DNA of 64,000 nt, taken from positions 682,001 to 746,000 of the forward strand of contig NZ_JAHXRL010000001.1 in the NCBI RefSeq assembly GCF_019392245.1. Direction: 5' to 3'. Position numbers and translations under genes: made by a program. Of this stretch, positions 50,544 to 59,567 are shown piece by piece (the stretch's first letter is position 1; every line of letters begins with the position of its first letter). A model generated the notes under the pieces. The model was given only the letters and a program-made list of their open reading frames with translations. It was not told where the DNA came from and made no database searches. Source of the DNA: Sulfitobacter sp. CW3. GTDB taxonomy: Bacteria > Pseudomonadota > Alphaproteobacteria > Rhodobacterales > Rhodobacteraceae.

Positions 50544-50669
50544 TTAAGCAGAGCCGAGGTAGGCCCCTGCTGCCAGTGCAAACGCCAATGCACCCAAGTA
50601 AAGGCCACGATCCCAGTTCAGATCAACCAAAAGCCCGAGCCCGCGGTATTTCGATTTGATGGCATTCAT
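50544..50669 (-). CDS. Small membrane protein (41 residues) between rseP and bamA
   Basis: A 41-codon frame runs from ATG at 50669, with GAGGGG seven bases upstream, to TAA at 50544. The peptide begins MNAIKSKYRGLGLL, has VDLNWDRGLY, and ends with a hydrophobic helix, ALAFALAAGAYLGSA. I recall near-identical tiny proteins in other Rhodobacteraceae. It sits in the otherwise empty 400-base gap in the envelope superoperon and is followed by a terminator-like hairpin. The function is unknown; location suggests an envelope role. Confidence 0.72.
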   Translation of the reverse strand: MNAIKSKYRGLGLLVDLNWDRGLYLGALAFALAAGAYLGSA

Positions 50670-50803
50670 GAGATATCCCCTCGCTTGTATGACAAAGCGT
50701 ATAGACATCAAATAAGGCGAAATTTTCCGCGAATTGTGGCAACATTGTGGCGCGTTAGCTATTCAAGCTATATTTACGCTGTGATCGACGTGTATTCCCC
50801 GCC

Positions 50804-52156
50804 CTAAGGGCAGAAAATATCGTTCCCAAGGGCAAAGACCATCAGGCCCAGCACCAGCGTCAGACCAATGGTCATCAATATCCGCAATGCGCCATCGCTT
50901 GGTGGTTTGCCGGTCACGGCCTCATAGGCGTAAAACACCAGATGGCCGCCATCCAACGCAGGGATCGGGAACAGGTTCAAAAGGCCGACCGCCGTGGACA
51001 ACACCGCGATAAAATAGATGAACGATTGCGCGCCTTGCGATGCCATAGCGCCCGAGGTTTGGGCGATTCCAACCGGGCCGGACAGGTTACAGGTACTGAT
51101 GTCACCGATAATCATGTGCTTGAGGCCGGATATCGACCCCTGAATGATCCGGCCAGTATTGGTCACGCCAGCCCACAGCGCATCAAGCACACCGGGCGAT
51201 GTTGTCGCAGCATCAAAGGCCGTGCCACCCGCAATGCCGATCCGCGTTTGCGATTTGAAACTGCCGTCAGGCTGCGGCTCGTCAATGACCTTGGGCTTCA
51301 TGGTGAACTCAAGGGTTTCGCCGTCGCGCCATACGGTCAGCAACAACGCCCGCCCCTCGGACGCCTCGACAAATTTCTTGAGCTGGCTAAAGGCAAAGAT
51401 CGGCACGCCATCAACACCGGTGATCACGTCGCCCGCCACCAAACCAGCCTCATATGCGGCGGATTGTGGCATGACCTGTTTGACCAATGTCGGCATGATA
51501 TAGGGGCCGGGCACGGTCATCTGCTGGCCGTCGCGCATCACGTCGTAATACAGCGGCTGACCCAGCGGGATCGCATCAAACGCGGCGGAATATGCGGTGG
51601 CATCATCCGCCGACGGGATCGGAATTCCCGCAACCGACAGGATTTCATCACCCGTTTTCAGCTGTGACTCCTCGAACGGCAATGCGCGTAATTCGCCCAC
51701 GGTCAGCGGGTCCTTGGCGACACCAACCTGCAAGGCTATCACGGTGAAAATGATAATCGACATGGCAAAATTGAACAACGGGCCTGCGGCAACCGTCGCG
51801 GCACGCGCCCACAGCGGGGCACCGTGCATCGTGCTGCGCAAGCGGACGGGATCGGCCTGTGCGGCCTCCATCGCGGCGTCATCCTTGCCCGAGGCGGCAT
51901 TCGCGTCGCCTGCAAATTTCACATACCCCCCGAACGGAAGTGCCGCGATCTGCCAAACGGTGCCCCGTTTATCGACGCGGCTGTACAGCACCGGCCCGAA
52001 CCCGAGCGAAAACACATCTGCGTGAATCCCCGACCAGCGCCCCACGATATAGTGGCCGTATTCATGGATCGCGACGATCACAGACAGCGCAACGACAAAG
52101 GCCAGCAAAGTCCAGATCAGACCGCTAAATTGGGGTATCAGTGCAAAAATGTCCAA
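50804..52156 (-). CDS. rseP: Site-2 protease RseP (RIP metalloprotease)
   Basis: RseP cleaves membrane proteins within the bilayer, classically the anti-sigma factor in envelope stress. The 450-residue protein has the zinc motif HEYGH in VIVAIHEYGHYIVGRWSG, tandem PDZ domains (about 125-300; second with PQSAAYEAGLVAGDVITGVD), and the third zinc ligand in LFPIPALDGGHLVFYAYE. It follows dxr by four bases in the conserved cdsA-dxr-rseP-bamA order. Confidence 0.95.
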   Translation of the reverse strand: MDIFALIPQFSGLIWTLLAFVVALSVIVAIHEYGHYIVGRWSGIHADVFSLGFGPVLYSRVDKRGTVWQIAALPFGGYVKFAGDANAASGKDDAAMEAAQADPVRLRSTMHGAPLWARAATVAAGPLFNFAMSIIIFTVIALQVGVAKDPLTVGELRALPFEESQLKTGDEILSVAGIPIPSADDATAYSAAFDAIPLGQPLYYDVMRDGQQMTVPGPYIMPTLVKQVMPQSAAYEAGLVAGDVITGVDGVPIFAFSQLKKFVEASEGRALLLTVWRDGETLEFTMKPKVIDEPQPDGSFKSQTRIGIAGGTAFDAATTSPGVLDALWAGVTNTGRIIQGSISGLKHMIIGDISTCNLSGPVGIAQTSGAMASQGAQSFIYFIAVLSTAVGLLNLFPIPALDGGHLVFYAYEAVTGKPPSDGALRILMTIGLTLVLGLMVFALGNDIFCP

Positions 52157-52160
52157 AACG

Positions 52161-53336
52161 CTATGCTGCCCTTTTGTTGATTATGGTTTGTGCTGCCTGC
52201 CTTGCCAGATGGTCCACCTGCGCGACGTTATCAAGGGTCATGGTCGCATCAATCAGGCCGGCATCGGAATTTAGCTGGGTCAATGTGTCTTCAACGACCT
52301 CGGCCATTTGCTGAAACCGCAAGCGCCCGTCGATAAATCCATCCAGCGCGGTTTCCTTGGCGGCGTTGAAAACAGCGCCCGCCATGCCGCCACGTTCCAT
52401 CACCTCGCGGGCCAGCCGCAATGCGGGCCAGCGCGTCTCGTCGGGGGTGCGGAATTCGAAGCTGCCGATCTTGGCAAGATCAAGCCGTTCCACGGGTAGC
52501 GGTTTGCGGTGCGGGTGATGCAGGGCAAAGCCGATGGCGTGGCGCATGTCAGGTGGTCCCACATGGGCCATCAGCGCGCCGTCATTAAAACCGACTAAGG
52601 CATGGATCATGGATTGCGGGTGCACCAACACTTCGATTCGTGCAGCGTCTATATTGAAAAACTCATGTGTTTCAATAACTTCCATCGCCTTGTTGAACAT
52701 TGATGCGCTGTCGATGGTGATCCGCGGCCCCATATCCCAGTTGGGATGGTTCAACGCCTGATCCAGCGTGGCATCCGCCAGCTTTTCAATCGGCCAATCA
52801 CGAAATGCGCCGCCGCTGGCGGTAATGATGATCCGCTCGACGGCGGCCATGTCCTCGCCGATCAGGGCCTGAAATATCGCGGAATGTTCGCTGTCTACGG
52901 GCAGGATTGCGGCACCGTGAGTTTGGGCGGTTTCAAGTATCAGCCGACCCGCACAGACCAGCGATTCCTTGTTGGCCAGCGCCAGCGTCGCCCCTTGTTT
53001 CAGCGCCTCGATGCCAGGCACCAGCCCTGCGGCGCCGATGATGGCCGACATCACCCAATCCGCAGGACGGGTCGCGGCCTCGCGGATGGCATTGGCACCG
53101 GCTGCGGCTTTGACCCCACTGCCCTGCAAGGCATCGCGCAGATCATCCAACAGCGTGTCATGGGCAGTGATCGCAATATCTGCGCCCAGTTCTTTGGCAT
53201 CTGCCGCAAGCTGCGCAATATTGCCAGCACCGGTCAGGGCCACAACGTCATAATCCTCAGGCGCACGCCGGATCAGATCAATGGTATTTTGCCCGATGGA
53301 GCCGGTGGCCCCGAAGATACTTACACGCCGTTTCAT
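52161..53336 (-). CDS. dxr: 1-deoxy-D-xylulose 5-phosphate reductoisomerase
   Basis: Dxr makes methylerythritol phosphate, the substrate of the IspD half of IspDF at 3.8 kb. The 391-residue protein has the NADPH-binding SIFGATGSIGQNTIDLI, the metal/substrate region LPVDSEHSAIFQAL, the flexible-loop region TASGGAFRDWP, and DSASMFNKAMEVIE. It lies six bases after cdsA in the envelope operon. Confidence 0.97.
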   Translation of the reverse strand: MKRRVSIFGATGSIGQNTIDLIRRAPEDYDVVALTGAGNIAQLAADAKELGADIAITAHDTLLDDLRDALQGSGVKAAAGANAIREAATRPADWVMSAIIGAAGLVPGIEALKQGATLALANKESLVCAGRLILETAQTHGAAILPVDSEHSAIFQALIGEDMAAVERIIITASGGAFRDWPIEKLADATLDQALNHPNWDMGPRITIDSASMFNKAMEVIETHEFFNIDAARIEVLVHPQSMIHALVGFNDGALMAHVGPPDMRHAIGFALHHPHRKPLPVERLDLAKIGSFEFRTPDETRWPALRLAREVMERGGMAGAVFNAAKETALDGFIDGRLRFQQMAEVVEDTLTQLNSDAGLIDATMTLDNVAQVDHLARQAAQTIINKRAA

Positions 53337-53342
53337 ATGGGA

Positions 53343-54137
53343 TCAGTTCAAGGTCGGGGTGATGGTCAGGAACTGGCCGATGATCAGCAAGAACAACGCC
53401 GCGCCCAACATGCCGTCAAACCTGTCCAGCAAACCGCCATGGCCGGGGATCAGGTTCGAGCTGTCCTTGGCCCCTACCCGCCGCTTCATACCGGATTCGG
53501 CCATATCACCCATTTGCGACGCCATGGAGACTGCGACAGAAACACCGACCAGCTGCATCCCGATGCCTGTGTTGAGCGAAAACAGATAGCCCACGATTGC
53601 GGCCCCGACCCAGCCTGCGGCGGTGCCCGACCATGTTTTCTTGGGGCTGACGCGGGGCCAGAATTTAGGCCCGCCGATGGCGCGGCCCGCGAAATACCCG
53701 AACACGTCGGTGATCACGACCACCAACACCAGCCACATCATCCAGCCAAAGCCATATCCATCGCGAATTTGCGACAGGCCAAAGCCGGCGAGCATGATCA
53801 TGACGGTAAAACACATGAAAATCGTGCGGTGTTTTTCAAGCTGCCCAAAGCCGACCAGCGCCGGGGCCAGCAGAACGGGCAAGGCAAACCCCATCGGCAA
53901 ATAGATCGCCGCGAGCGTCGCGCCGCCCACCAGCAGGCCCATCTGGATTTTGACCTGCGGGCGGTCGGGGTTCAACATCCCGACAAGTTCCCACGCCATC
54001 AGGCCGCAAATGATCGCCACCAAGACGTGAAAAATTGGCCCGCCCATCGCAATACCGCCAAGGCCGATCGCGATCATTGCGATCGCCGATCCCAACCGCG
54101 CAGCAAGGTCAGACCACTTTTCCGAAGTTCCTGTCAT
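53343..54137 (-). CDS. cdsA: Phosphatidate cytidylyltransferase CdsA
   Basis: CdsA makes CDP-diacylglycerol, the branch point for phospholipids. The 264-residue membrane protein has about seven hydrophobic helices, KTWSGTAAGWVGAA, and the C-terminal family signature MGDMAESGMKRRVGAKDSS followed by PGHGGLLDRFDG. Its product feeds PgpA's pathway at 5 kb. It lies 22 bases after uppS. Confidence 0.95.
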   Translation of the reverse strand: MTGTSEKWSDLAARLGSAIAMIAIGLGGIAMGGPIFHVLVAIICGLMAWELVGMLNPDRPQVKIQMGLLVGGATLAAIYLPMGFALPVLLAPALVGFGQLEKHRTIFMCFTVMIMLAGFGLSQIRDGYGFGWMMWLVLVVVITDVFGYFAGRAIGGPKFWPRVSPKKTWSGTAAGWVGAAIVGYLFSLNTGIGMQLVGVSVAVSMASQMGDMAESGMKRRVGAKDSSNLIPGHGGLLDRFDGMLGAALFLLIIGQFLTITPTLN

Positions 54138-54159
54138 AGGATACGTCCTTTTGTACCGG

Positions 54160-54900
54160 TCATGGTTTCACGGCACCAAAACGACGGTCCCTACAGCCAA
54201 ATGACGCGCAAAGCTTACCAAATTCTTCCTTCGAGAAATCCGGCCAGAGCGTGTCGATAAATTCATATTCCGCATAGGCGGATTGCCATAGCAGAAAGTT
54301 GGAAATCCGCGCCTCTCCGCTGGTGCGGATCACCAGATCTGGGTCCGGCAGCACATGGGTGTCCAGATAGCGCGGCAGCGTTTCCTCGTCCACGTCATCG
54401 GGGTCAAGCAGCCCGGCGGCGACATCCTTGGCCAGCCGTTTGGTCGCGCGGGCGACCTCGTCGCGGCCACCGTAATTCAGGGCGATTGTCAGATGGGTGC
54501 GGGTGTTATGTTCGGTTTCACGCTCAAGATCGTTCATCAGCTTGATCAGCTTGTCGTCCAGCTTGACCCGATCCCCGATGAACCGCACCCGCACGCCACG
54601 GGCCTTGAGCGCCCTTGTTTCCTTGGCAATATACATCCGAAACAGGCTCATCAGCCCGGCAACCTCGGTTTGGGTCCGCTTCCAATTCTCGGTCGAAAAG
54701 GCAAAAATCGTCAGGTATTCCACGCCAAAGGATTGGCAGGCTTCGACAATCTCGCGGACGCGCTTGGCACCTGCGTGATGGCCCATCAACCGTGGACGAC
54801 CGCGCTGCGTCGCCCAACGGCCATTGCCATCCATAATGATTGCCACATGCCGTGGCGCCCCTGGAACCAGCTCGGACGATGGGTGAGACGCAGAAGGCAT
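54160..54900 (-). CDS. uppS: Undecaprenyl diphosphate synthase
   Basis: UppS extends farnesyl diphosphate to the C55 lipid carrier used for cell-wall and O-antigen sugars. The 246-residue cis-prenyltransferase has the catalytic aspartate in VAIIMDGNGRWATQRG, then GHHAGAKRVREIVEACQ and the C-terminal DLVIRTSGEARISNFLLWQ. Its start shares one base with the frr stop. Confidence 0.97.
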   Translation of the reverse strand: MPSASHPSSELVPGAPRHVAIIMDGNGRWATQRGRPRLMGHHAGAKRVREIVEACQSFGVEYLTIFAFSTENWKRTQTEVAGLMSLFRMYIAKETRALKARGVRVRFIGDRVKLDDKLIKLMNDLERETEHNTRTHLTIALNYGGRDEVARATKRLAKDVAAGLLDPDDVDEETLPRYLDTHVLPDPDLVIRTSGEARISNFLLWQSAYAEYEFIDTLWPDFSKEEFGKLCASFGCRDRRFGAVKP

Positions 54901-55463
54901 CAGACCTGCATGATCTCGGCTTGTTTCGTCTCAAGCTGATCATCGATCATGGCGATGTATTTGTTTGTCAGATCCTGAACTTCGCCTTCCCAGACCTTTT
55001 GATCATCTTCGGACATGCCATCGGCCTTGGCCTTTTTGATCTGGTCCATGCCGTCGCGGCGGATGTTGCGAATGGAAACGCGGGCGTTTTCGCTGTACTG
55101 GCCCGCAACCTTGGTCAACTGCGTGCGGCGTTCTTCGTTCAGCTCGGGGATCGGCAGCATGATGATGGTGCCGTTTAGCTGCGGGTTAATGCCCAGACCA
55201 GATTCGCGGATCGCTTTTTCGACTTTGCCGACCAGCCCCTTGTCCCAGACATTGATCGTAACCATTCGTGGTTCAGGTACGTTGACCGTGCCAACCTGAT
55301 TGATTGGCGTCTTGGTCCCGTAGGCATCCACCATCACGGGCTCCAACATGGACGCCGACGCGCGGCCTGTGCGCAAAGATGCAAATTCAGTGCGCAACGA
55401 AGCAATTGCACCATCCATGCGGCGCTGAAGGTCGTCGGTATCCAACATAAAATCGTCTGACAT
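54900..55463 (-). CDS. frr: Ribosome recycling factor
   Basis: RRF splits the post-termination ribosome with EF-G. The 187-residue protein has [26 protein letters not shown]-like [14 protein letters not shown], NDGxxIR-equivalent [15 protein letters not shown], and a C-terminal helix [19 protein letters not shown]. It follows pyrH by 97 bases and is coupled to uppS. The frr-uppS-cdsA-dxr order is conserved. Confidence 0.97.
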   Translation of the reverse strand: MSDDFMLDTDDLQRRMDGAIASLRTEFASLRTGRASASMLEPVMVDAYGTKTPINQVGTVNVPEPRMVTINVWDKGLVGKVEKAIRESGLGINPQLNGTIIMLPIPELNEERRTQLTKVAGQYSENARVSIRNIRRDGMDQIKKAKADGMSEDDQKVWEGEVQDLTNKYIAMIDDQLETKQAEIMQV

Positions 55464-55560
55464 GATGTCCCCGGTGGTTGTGTAACTGTTTATATTTCAA
55501 TCGATATAGCGGCATCGCCCCCCATTTGTATAGAGAGCAGCCCCCGGTTTTGATCCCGCG

Positions 55561-56289
55561 TTAGCCTTGGACGCGGGTATAGGTGCCCTGACCCGCCAAA
55601 ATCCCGCGGAAACCGCCCGGCTCGTCGAGCGAGAACACGATGATCGGCAGGTTGTTGTCGCGCGCCAGTGCGATGGCCGACGCATCCATGACCCCCAACC
55701 GCTTTTGCAGCACATCGTCATAGCTGACAGTGTCATAGCGCTTGGCGTCGTCGAATTTTGCGGGGTCTTTGTCGTATACGCCGTCAACCTTGGTGCCTTT
55801 AAAGATCGCTTCGCAGGCCATTTCATTGGCGCGCAGGGTCGCTGCGGTGTCGGTCGTGAAATACGGGTTACCGGTGCCGGCGGCAAAAATGCACACGCGC
55901 TTTTTCTCAAGGTGGCGCACGGCGCGGCGGCGGATATAGGGCTCGGCCACTTCGTTCATGGTGATCGCGGAAATCACGCGGGTGTGGATGTCTAGTTCCT
56001 CAAGCGCGGATTGCATGGCCAGCGCGTTCATCACTGTGGCAAGCATTCCCATATAGTCAGCCGTCGTACGCTCCATCCCTTGGGCGCTGCCCTGAAGGCC
56101 GCGAAAGATGTTGCCGCCGCCGATGACCATACAAATCTCGACGCCCAGATCATGGACGGATTTTACTTCGCGTGCGATGCGTTGAACCGTTGGTGGATGC
56201 AGGCCAAATCCCTGATCGCCCATCAATGCCTCTCCCGAAATCTTGAGCATCACCCGTTTGAATGTCACTTTAGGGAGGTCATCTGTCAT
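55561..56289 (-). CDS. pyrH: Uridylate kinase PyrH
   Basis: PyrH phosphorylates UMP to UDP. The 242-residue amino-acid-kinase-fold protein has [28 protein letters not shown], and the phosphate region [14 protein letters not shown] prefer ATG 56289 (MTDDLPKV), with AAAGG eight bases upstream, over the GTG at 56298. It is the first gene of the envelope superoperon and diverges from miaA across about 100 bases. Confidence 0.96.
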   Translation of the reverse strand: MTDDLPKVTFKRVMLKISGEALMGDQGFGLHPPTVQRIAREVKSVHDLGVEICMVIGGGNIFRGLQGSAQGMERTTADYMGMLATVMNALAMQSALEELDIHTRVISAITMNEVAEPYIRRRAVRHLEKKRVCIFAAGTGNPYFTTDTAATLRANEMACEAIFKGTKVDGVYDKDPAKFDDAKRYDTVSYDDVLQKRLGVMDASAIALARDNNLPIIVFSLDEPGGFRGILAGQGTYTRVQG

Positions 56290-56390
56290 GGGGGGCACCT
56301 TTCGAGGGTGAGAGAAGGGTTTTCATTGCGCTGTAAAATGTCGCAAATAGCAGAAATGTTCAATGCTCCGTCAAAGGTCCACGCAAAGAA

Positions 56391-57281
56391 ATGCCGCAAA
56401 CTTCCCTTACGTCTATCGATGCTGTGATCGCATCTACCGATCCTGCCCTGCCTGTGTTGATCGCAGGGCCCACCGCGTCGGGAAAATCTGCGCTGGCTTT
56501 GGCGCTGGCTGAAACCCAAGGCGGTGTGGTCGTGAATGCCGATGCCAGCCAGGTCTACGACTGTTGGCGGGTGATTTCGGCACGGCCATCGGCATCCGAA
56601 GAATCACGTGCCAAGCATCTGTTATACGGCCATATTTCCGCAGATCAGCCCTATTCCGTCGGCCACTGGTTACGCGAAGTGACGGGGATTTTGCAGCAAG
56701 GCATCAGGCCGATTATCGTCGGCGGCACAGGGTTGTATTTCGGCGCGTTGACCCAAGGGCTGGCCGATATTCCCGCCATCCCTGAACCCGTTCGCGCTGC
56801 GGCGCAGGCCATGACGCGTGACGAAATGATCGCCCAGCTTGATCCGCTAACTTCCGCTCGTTTGGATCTGAACAACCCGATGCGGGTGCAGCGCGCATGG
56901 GAAGTGTTGACCACAACGGGGCGCGGATTGGCACAATGGCAGGATGACACGCCGCCGCCGCTGCTGCCCCTGACGGGCTGCACCGCCATTGCCGTTGATG
57001 CCGACAAAGACTGGCTGAACAGCCGCATTGTCCAACGCTTTGACCAGATGTTGGACCAAGGGGCGCTGGACGAGGTTGCCGCCGTGCGCCCGCACTATGA
57101 CCCCGAGCTGCCCGCGCACCGCGCCATCGGCGTGCCCGAGCTGATGGCCTATCTTGACGGGCACCTGACCTTGGACGCGGCGCGCGAAGACGCCATTATT
57201 GCAACGCGGCAATATGCGAAACGTCAGCGGACGTGGCTTCGGAAGAACGCCAAAATGTGGCGGAAATACGTACCATCATAG
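56391..57281 (+). CDS. miaA: tRNA dimethylallyltransferase MiaA
   Basis: MiaA isopentenylates adenosine 37 of UNN-reading tRNAs. The 296-residue protein has the P-loop [49 protein letters not shown] and the C-terminal [14 protein letters not shown], all family signatures. It diverges from pyrH and is followed after 86 bases by an AraC-type regulator. Confidence 0.96.
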   Translation: MPQTSLTSIDAVIASTDPALPVLIAGPTASGKSALALALAETQGGVVVNADASQVYDCWRVISARPSASEESRAKHLLYGHISADQPYSVGHWLREVTGILQQGIRPIIVGGTGLYFGALTQGLADIPAIPEPVRAAAQAMTRDEMIAQLDPLTSARLDLNNPMRVQRAWEVLTTTGRGLAQWQDDTPPPLLPLTGCTAIAVDADKDWLNSRIVQRFDQMLDQGALDEVAAVRPHYDPELPAHRAIGVPELMAYLDGHLTLDAAREDAIIATRQYAKRQRTWLRKNAKMWRKYVPS

Positions 57282-57330
57282 TGGCATAAAATATCACAAA
57301 CATGACTTTAATTCGCCACATAAGTGTATA

Positions 57331-57347
57331 ATACTCATTTTGAGTAT
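57331..57347. promoter_or_regulatory. Inverted repeat upstream of the AraC-family gene
   Basis: ATACTCA TTT TGAGTAT is a perfect 17-base palindrome with a three-base centre, 21 bases before the ATG. A wider pair, ATCACAA (57293-57299) and TTGTGAT (57353-57359), brackets it. This is a candidate binding site for the regulator itself or for another factor. Confidence 0.5.
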
Positions 57348-57367
57348 AATTATTGTGATGGTTTTCT

Positions 57368-58222
57368 ATGATTAGTAATGGTGTGGTTCAAATACTGTCG
57401 TTGGCGCAACTTTCGCAGGGGCAAGACTGGCGATTGTTTTTGTCGCATGACTACCAATCACACCTGCTTATATGGATCACCCGGGGCCAAGGCCTGTTGC
57501 AGCTGGACGGACAGCGGCGCGGTCTGGGCGCACATAACGCGATTTTCGTGCCCGCCGGTTCATTGTTTTCTATCGAATTGGGCCGGCAAGGGTTTGGTCA
57601 GGCGGTGGTCATTCCTGACGGCACGCAGTTGAACCTGCCCCATATGCCCCGCCATCTGCGGATCAGGGATGTGCGCGCCCAGTCAGAGCTGACCGGCCTG
57701 ATCGAGGCTGCACAACGCGAACAACAAGCGCCCCGCTCTCTTTCCAGTCAGGCGCTCGAAGCGCATGCCGCACTGATGTCGGTCTGGCTGCGGCGTCAAA
57801 TCATGCAAGACGAACATGTGCCCGACCACATCAGCGCCGGCATCCGGTTAAGCGCACGGTTCTGCAAAATGGTGTCGGAACGTTTCGCAACCGGCGTACC
57901 GATGGCCACCTATGCCGATGTGCTGGGGGTGACCCCCACCCACCTGACCCGTGCGGTTAAAGCCGCCACAGGAAAGACCGCCGCTGATATCCTGACCGAA
58001 CGCGTGGTCTATGAGGCGCGCGATCTGCTGACCACGACCGAACATTCAGCCCAAAGCATTGCGCAGCAGCTTGGATTTGGATCGGCCGCCTATTTTACAC
58101 GATTTATTCAACAGCATACCGGAAGGCCCCCCAGCAAGTTGCGTGCCGCCAATCAGGGCCTGCCTTTGCAGGGCAATGCACCCCCCCGCGCTGTCGCCGA
58201 TGTCGCGGATAGAATTGCCTGA
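57368..58222 (+). CDS. AraC-family transcriptional regulator
   Basis: The 284-residue protein has an N-terminal cupin-like ligand domain (about 1-120, GLLQLDGQRRGLGAHNAIFVPAG split around residue 45-65) and a C-terminal double helix-turn-helix (about 165-265), with YADVLGVTPTHLTRAVKAATG and SIAQQLGFGSAAYFTRFIQQHTG. It stands between miaA and an ABC transporter on the same strand. Its AT-rich promoter contains a palindrome. It may control the transporter or only itself. Confidence 0.88.
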   Translation: MISNGVVQILSLAQLSQGQDWRLFLSHDYQSHLLIWITRGQGLLQLDGQRRGLGAHNAIFVPAGSLFSIELGRQGFGQAVVIPDGTQLNLPHMPRHLRIRDVRAQSELTGLIEAAQREQQAPRSLSSQALEAHAALMSVWLRRQIMQDEHVPDHISAGIRLSARFCKMVSERFATGVPMATYADVLGVTPTHLTRAVKAATGKTAADILTERVVYEARDLLTTTEHSAQSIAQQLGFGSAAYFTRFIQQHTGRPPSKLRAANQGLPLQGNAPPRAVADVADRIA

Positions 58223-58466
58223 TGTCGCATTTAATCGCTTAAACGCCGAAAGCCAACATTGACCTGCAGTGCTTTCTTGTGCCTCATAGGGGCACAAGAA
58301 GGTGCCGCTGTGGTTCTATTATGCAGATAATGAGCACCAAGGGAGATATGCAACACGCGTGATTAGCCAAAGGCTTGAGTGATGTGCTGCGCCGACAATC
58401 AACAAGGGCCAAGGTGCCCGAGATCCGGTTGGGCGTATTCCGTCTGCCACGCAACAGGGATGTTTC
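58223..58466 (+). promoter_or_regulatory. Upstream region of the peptide-type ABC operon
   Basis: This gap of 244 bases holds a ten-base perfect inverted repeat, TTCTTGTGCC / GGCACAAGAA, at 58274-58283 and 58291-58300, with no T-run. I see no reading frame resembling a binding protein, although such a gene usually stands here. An AGGGA ribosome site precedes the permease. Confidence 0.5.
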
Positions 58467-59552
58467 ATGGGGATTTTCATACTGCGCCGTCTTGGCCTGA
58501 TGCTTTTGACGGCACTGTGCCTGACGTTCATTGTATTTTGGTTAACCAATCTTTACCCCAACCTCGAAAAACTGGCCAAGACCCAAGGCAACTTTCGCAT
58601 GTCGGACGAGGCCGTCACCAGCTATCTTGAAAATCGCGGTTACCTTCAGCCGACACCGGTCAAGTTCGGCCAATGGCTGGGGGTCGTACCGGGCTGGATC
58701 ACCGAAGCCGAGGACGGCACGACCACCGGCCGTTGTTTTACCAGCGCCACCCCAGCTGATGAACGCCCAAGGTTTTGTGGTGTCTTGCAGGGGGATTGGG
58801 GATTTTCTACTGTATTCAAAGAAGACGTCGGCGCGACAGTCCTGACGCGTCTTGGTTTGACCGGAAAGCTGATGCTGTGTGTGTTGATGCTGATGGTGCC
58901 CTGCGCCCTGATCGTCGGCGTGTTGGCGGGCATGCGCGAAGGATCGCGTCTGGATCGGTCGCTATCGACCTTTTCGATCGCCACCACAGCCACCCCTGAA
59001 TATGTATCTGGCGTTATCTTTATCGCGGTTCTAGCGTCCTCGCGCTTTGGCATATCGCCGTGGCTTGCTGAAATGGGCTGGATCGACGGCAAGACATTGT
59101 TTCTGGGGTCCGCCACATCGGCCATGAAGGACGCGACGTTCTGGAATTTCTTCCTGCCCGTTCTCACAATCTCGCTATACGGGATGGGCTATATCGCGCG
59201 GATGACCCGTGCGTCGATGACCGAAGTGATGACCGCGCAATACATCCGCACCGCGCGCCTCAAGGGCGTCAAGTTCCGCGATATTGTCCTGAAACACGCC
59301 TTGCGTAATGCGCTGATTGCACCGTTCACAGTGATCATGCTGCAAATTCCGTGGCTGCTGAACGGTGTCGTCATCGTCGAGACCCTGTTCAACTACAAAG
59401 GCTTTGGCTGGCTGTTGGTACAGGCCGCGGCCAACAACGATATCGAACTGTTGCTGGCCGTCTCGGTCGTGTCTGTCATCGTGGTTCTGGCCACACAGCT
59501 GATCTCTGATATCGGCTATGTGATTTTGAACCCGCGCATTCGCATCACATAA
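58467..59552 (+). CDS. ABC transporter permease, DppB-type
   Basis: The 361-residue inner-membrane protein has an N-terminal helix (FILRRLGLMLLTALCLTFIV), a long periplasmic stretch (about 35-125, with two cysteines), and five further helices. The coupling loop region YIRTARLKGVKFRDIVLKHAL carries the dipeptide/oligopeptide importer EAA motif. The periplasmic loop is longer than in E. coli DppB. The second permease follows after 15 bases. The family imports peptides, nickel or other solutes; the ligand here is unknown. Confidence 0.9.
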   Translation: MGIFILRRLGLMLLTALCLTFIVFWLTNLYPNLEKLAKTQGNFRMSDEAVTSYLENRGYLQPTPVKFGQWLGVVPGWITEAEDGTTTGRCFTSATPADERPRFCGVLQGDWGFSTVFKEDVGATVLTRLGLTGKLMLCVLMLMVPCALIVGVLAGMREGSRLDRSLSTFSIATTATPEYVSGVIFIAVLASSRFGISPWLAEMGWIDGKTLFLGSATSAMKDATFWNFFLPVLTISLYGMGYIARMTRASMTEVMTAQYIRTARLKGVKFRDIVLKHALRNALIAPFTVIMLQIPWLLNGVVIVETLFNYKGFGWLLVQAAANNDIELLLAVSVVSVIVVLATQLISDIGYVILNPRIRIT

Positions 59553-59567
59553 AGAAAGGGCAGGCAC

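Noticed and set aside
52746..54260. 504-codon plus-strand frame across dxr and cdsA
   Set aside because: It covers two certain genes in antisense and has a shadow-like composition with no domain.
58223..58466. Remnant of a solute-binding protein gene before the permease
   Set aside because: No frame in this stretch gives a recognisable binding-protein C-terminus.
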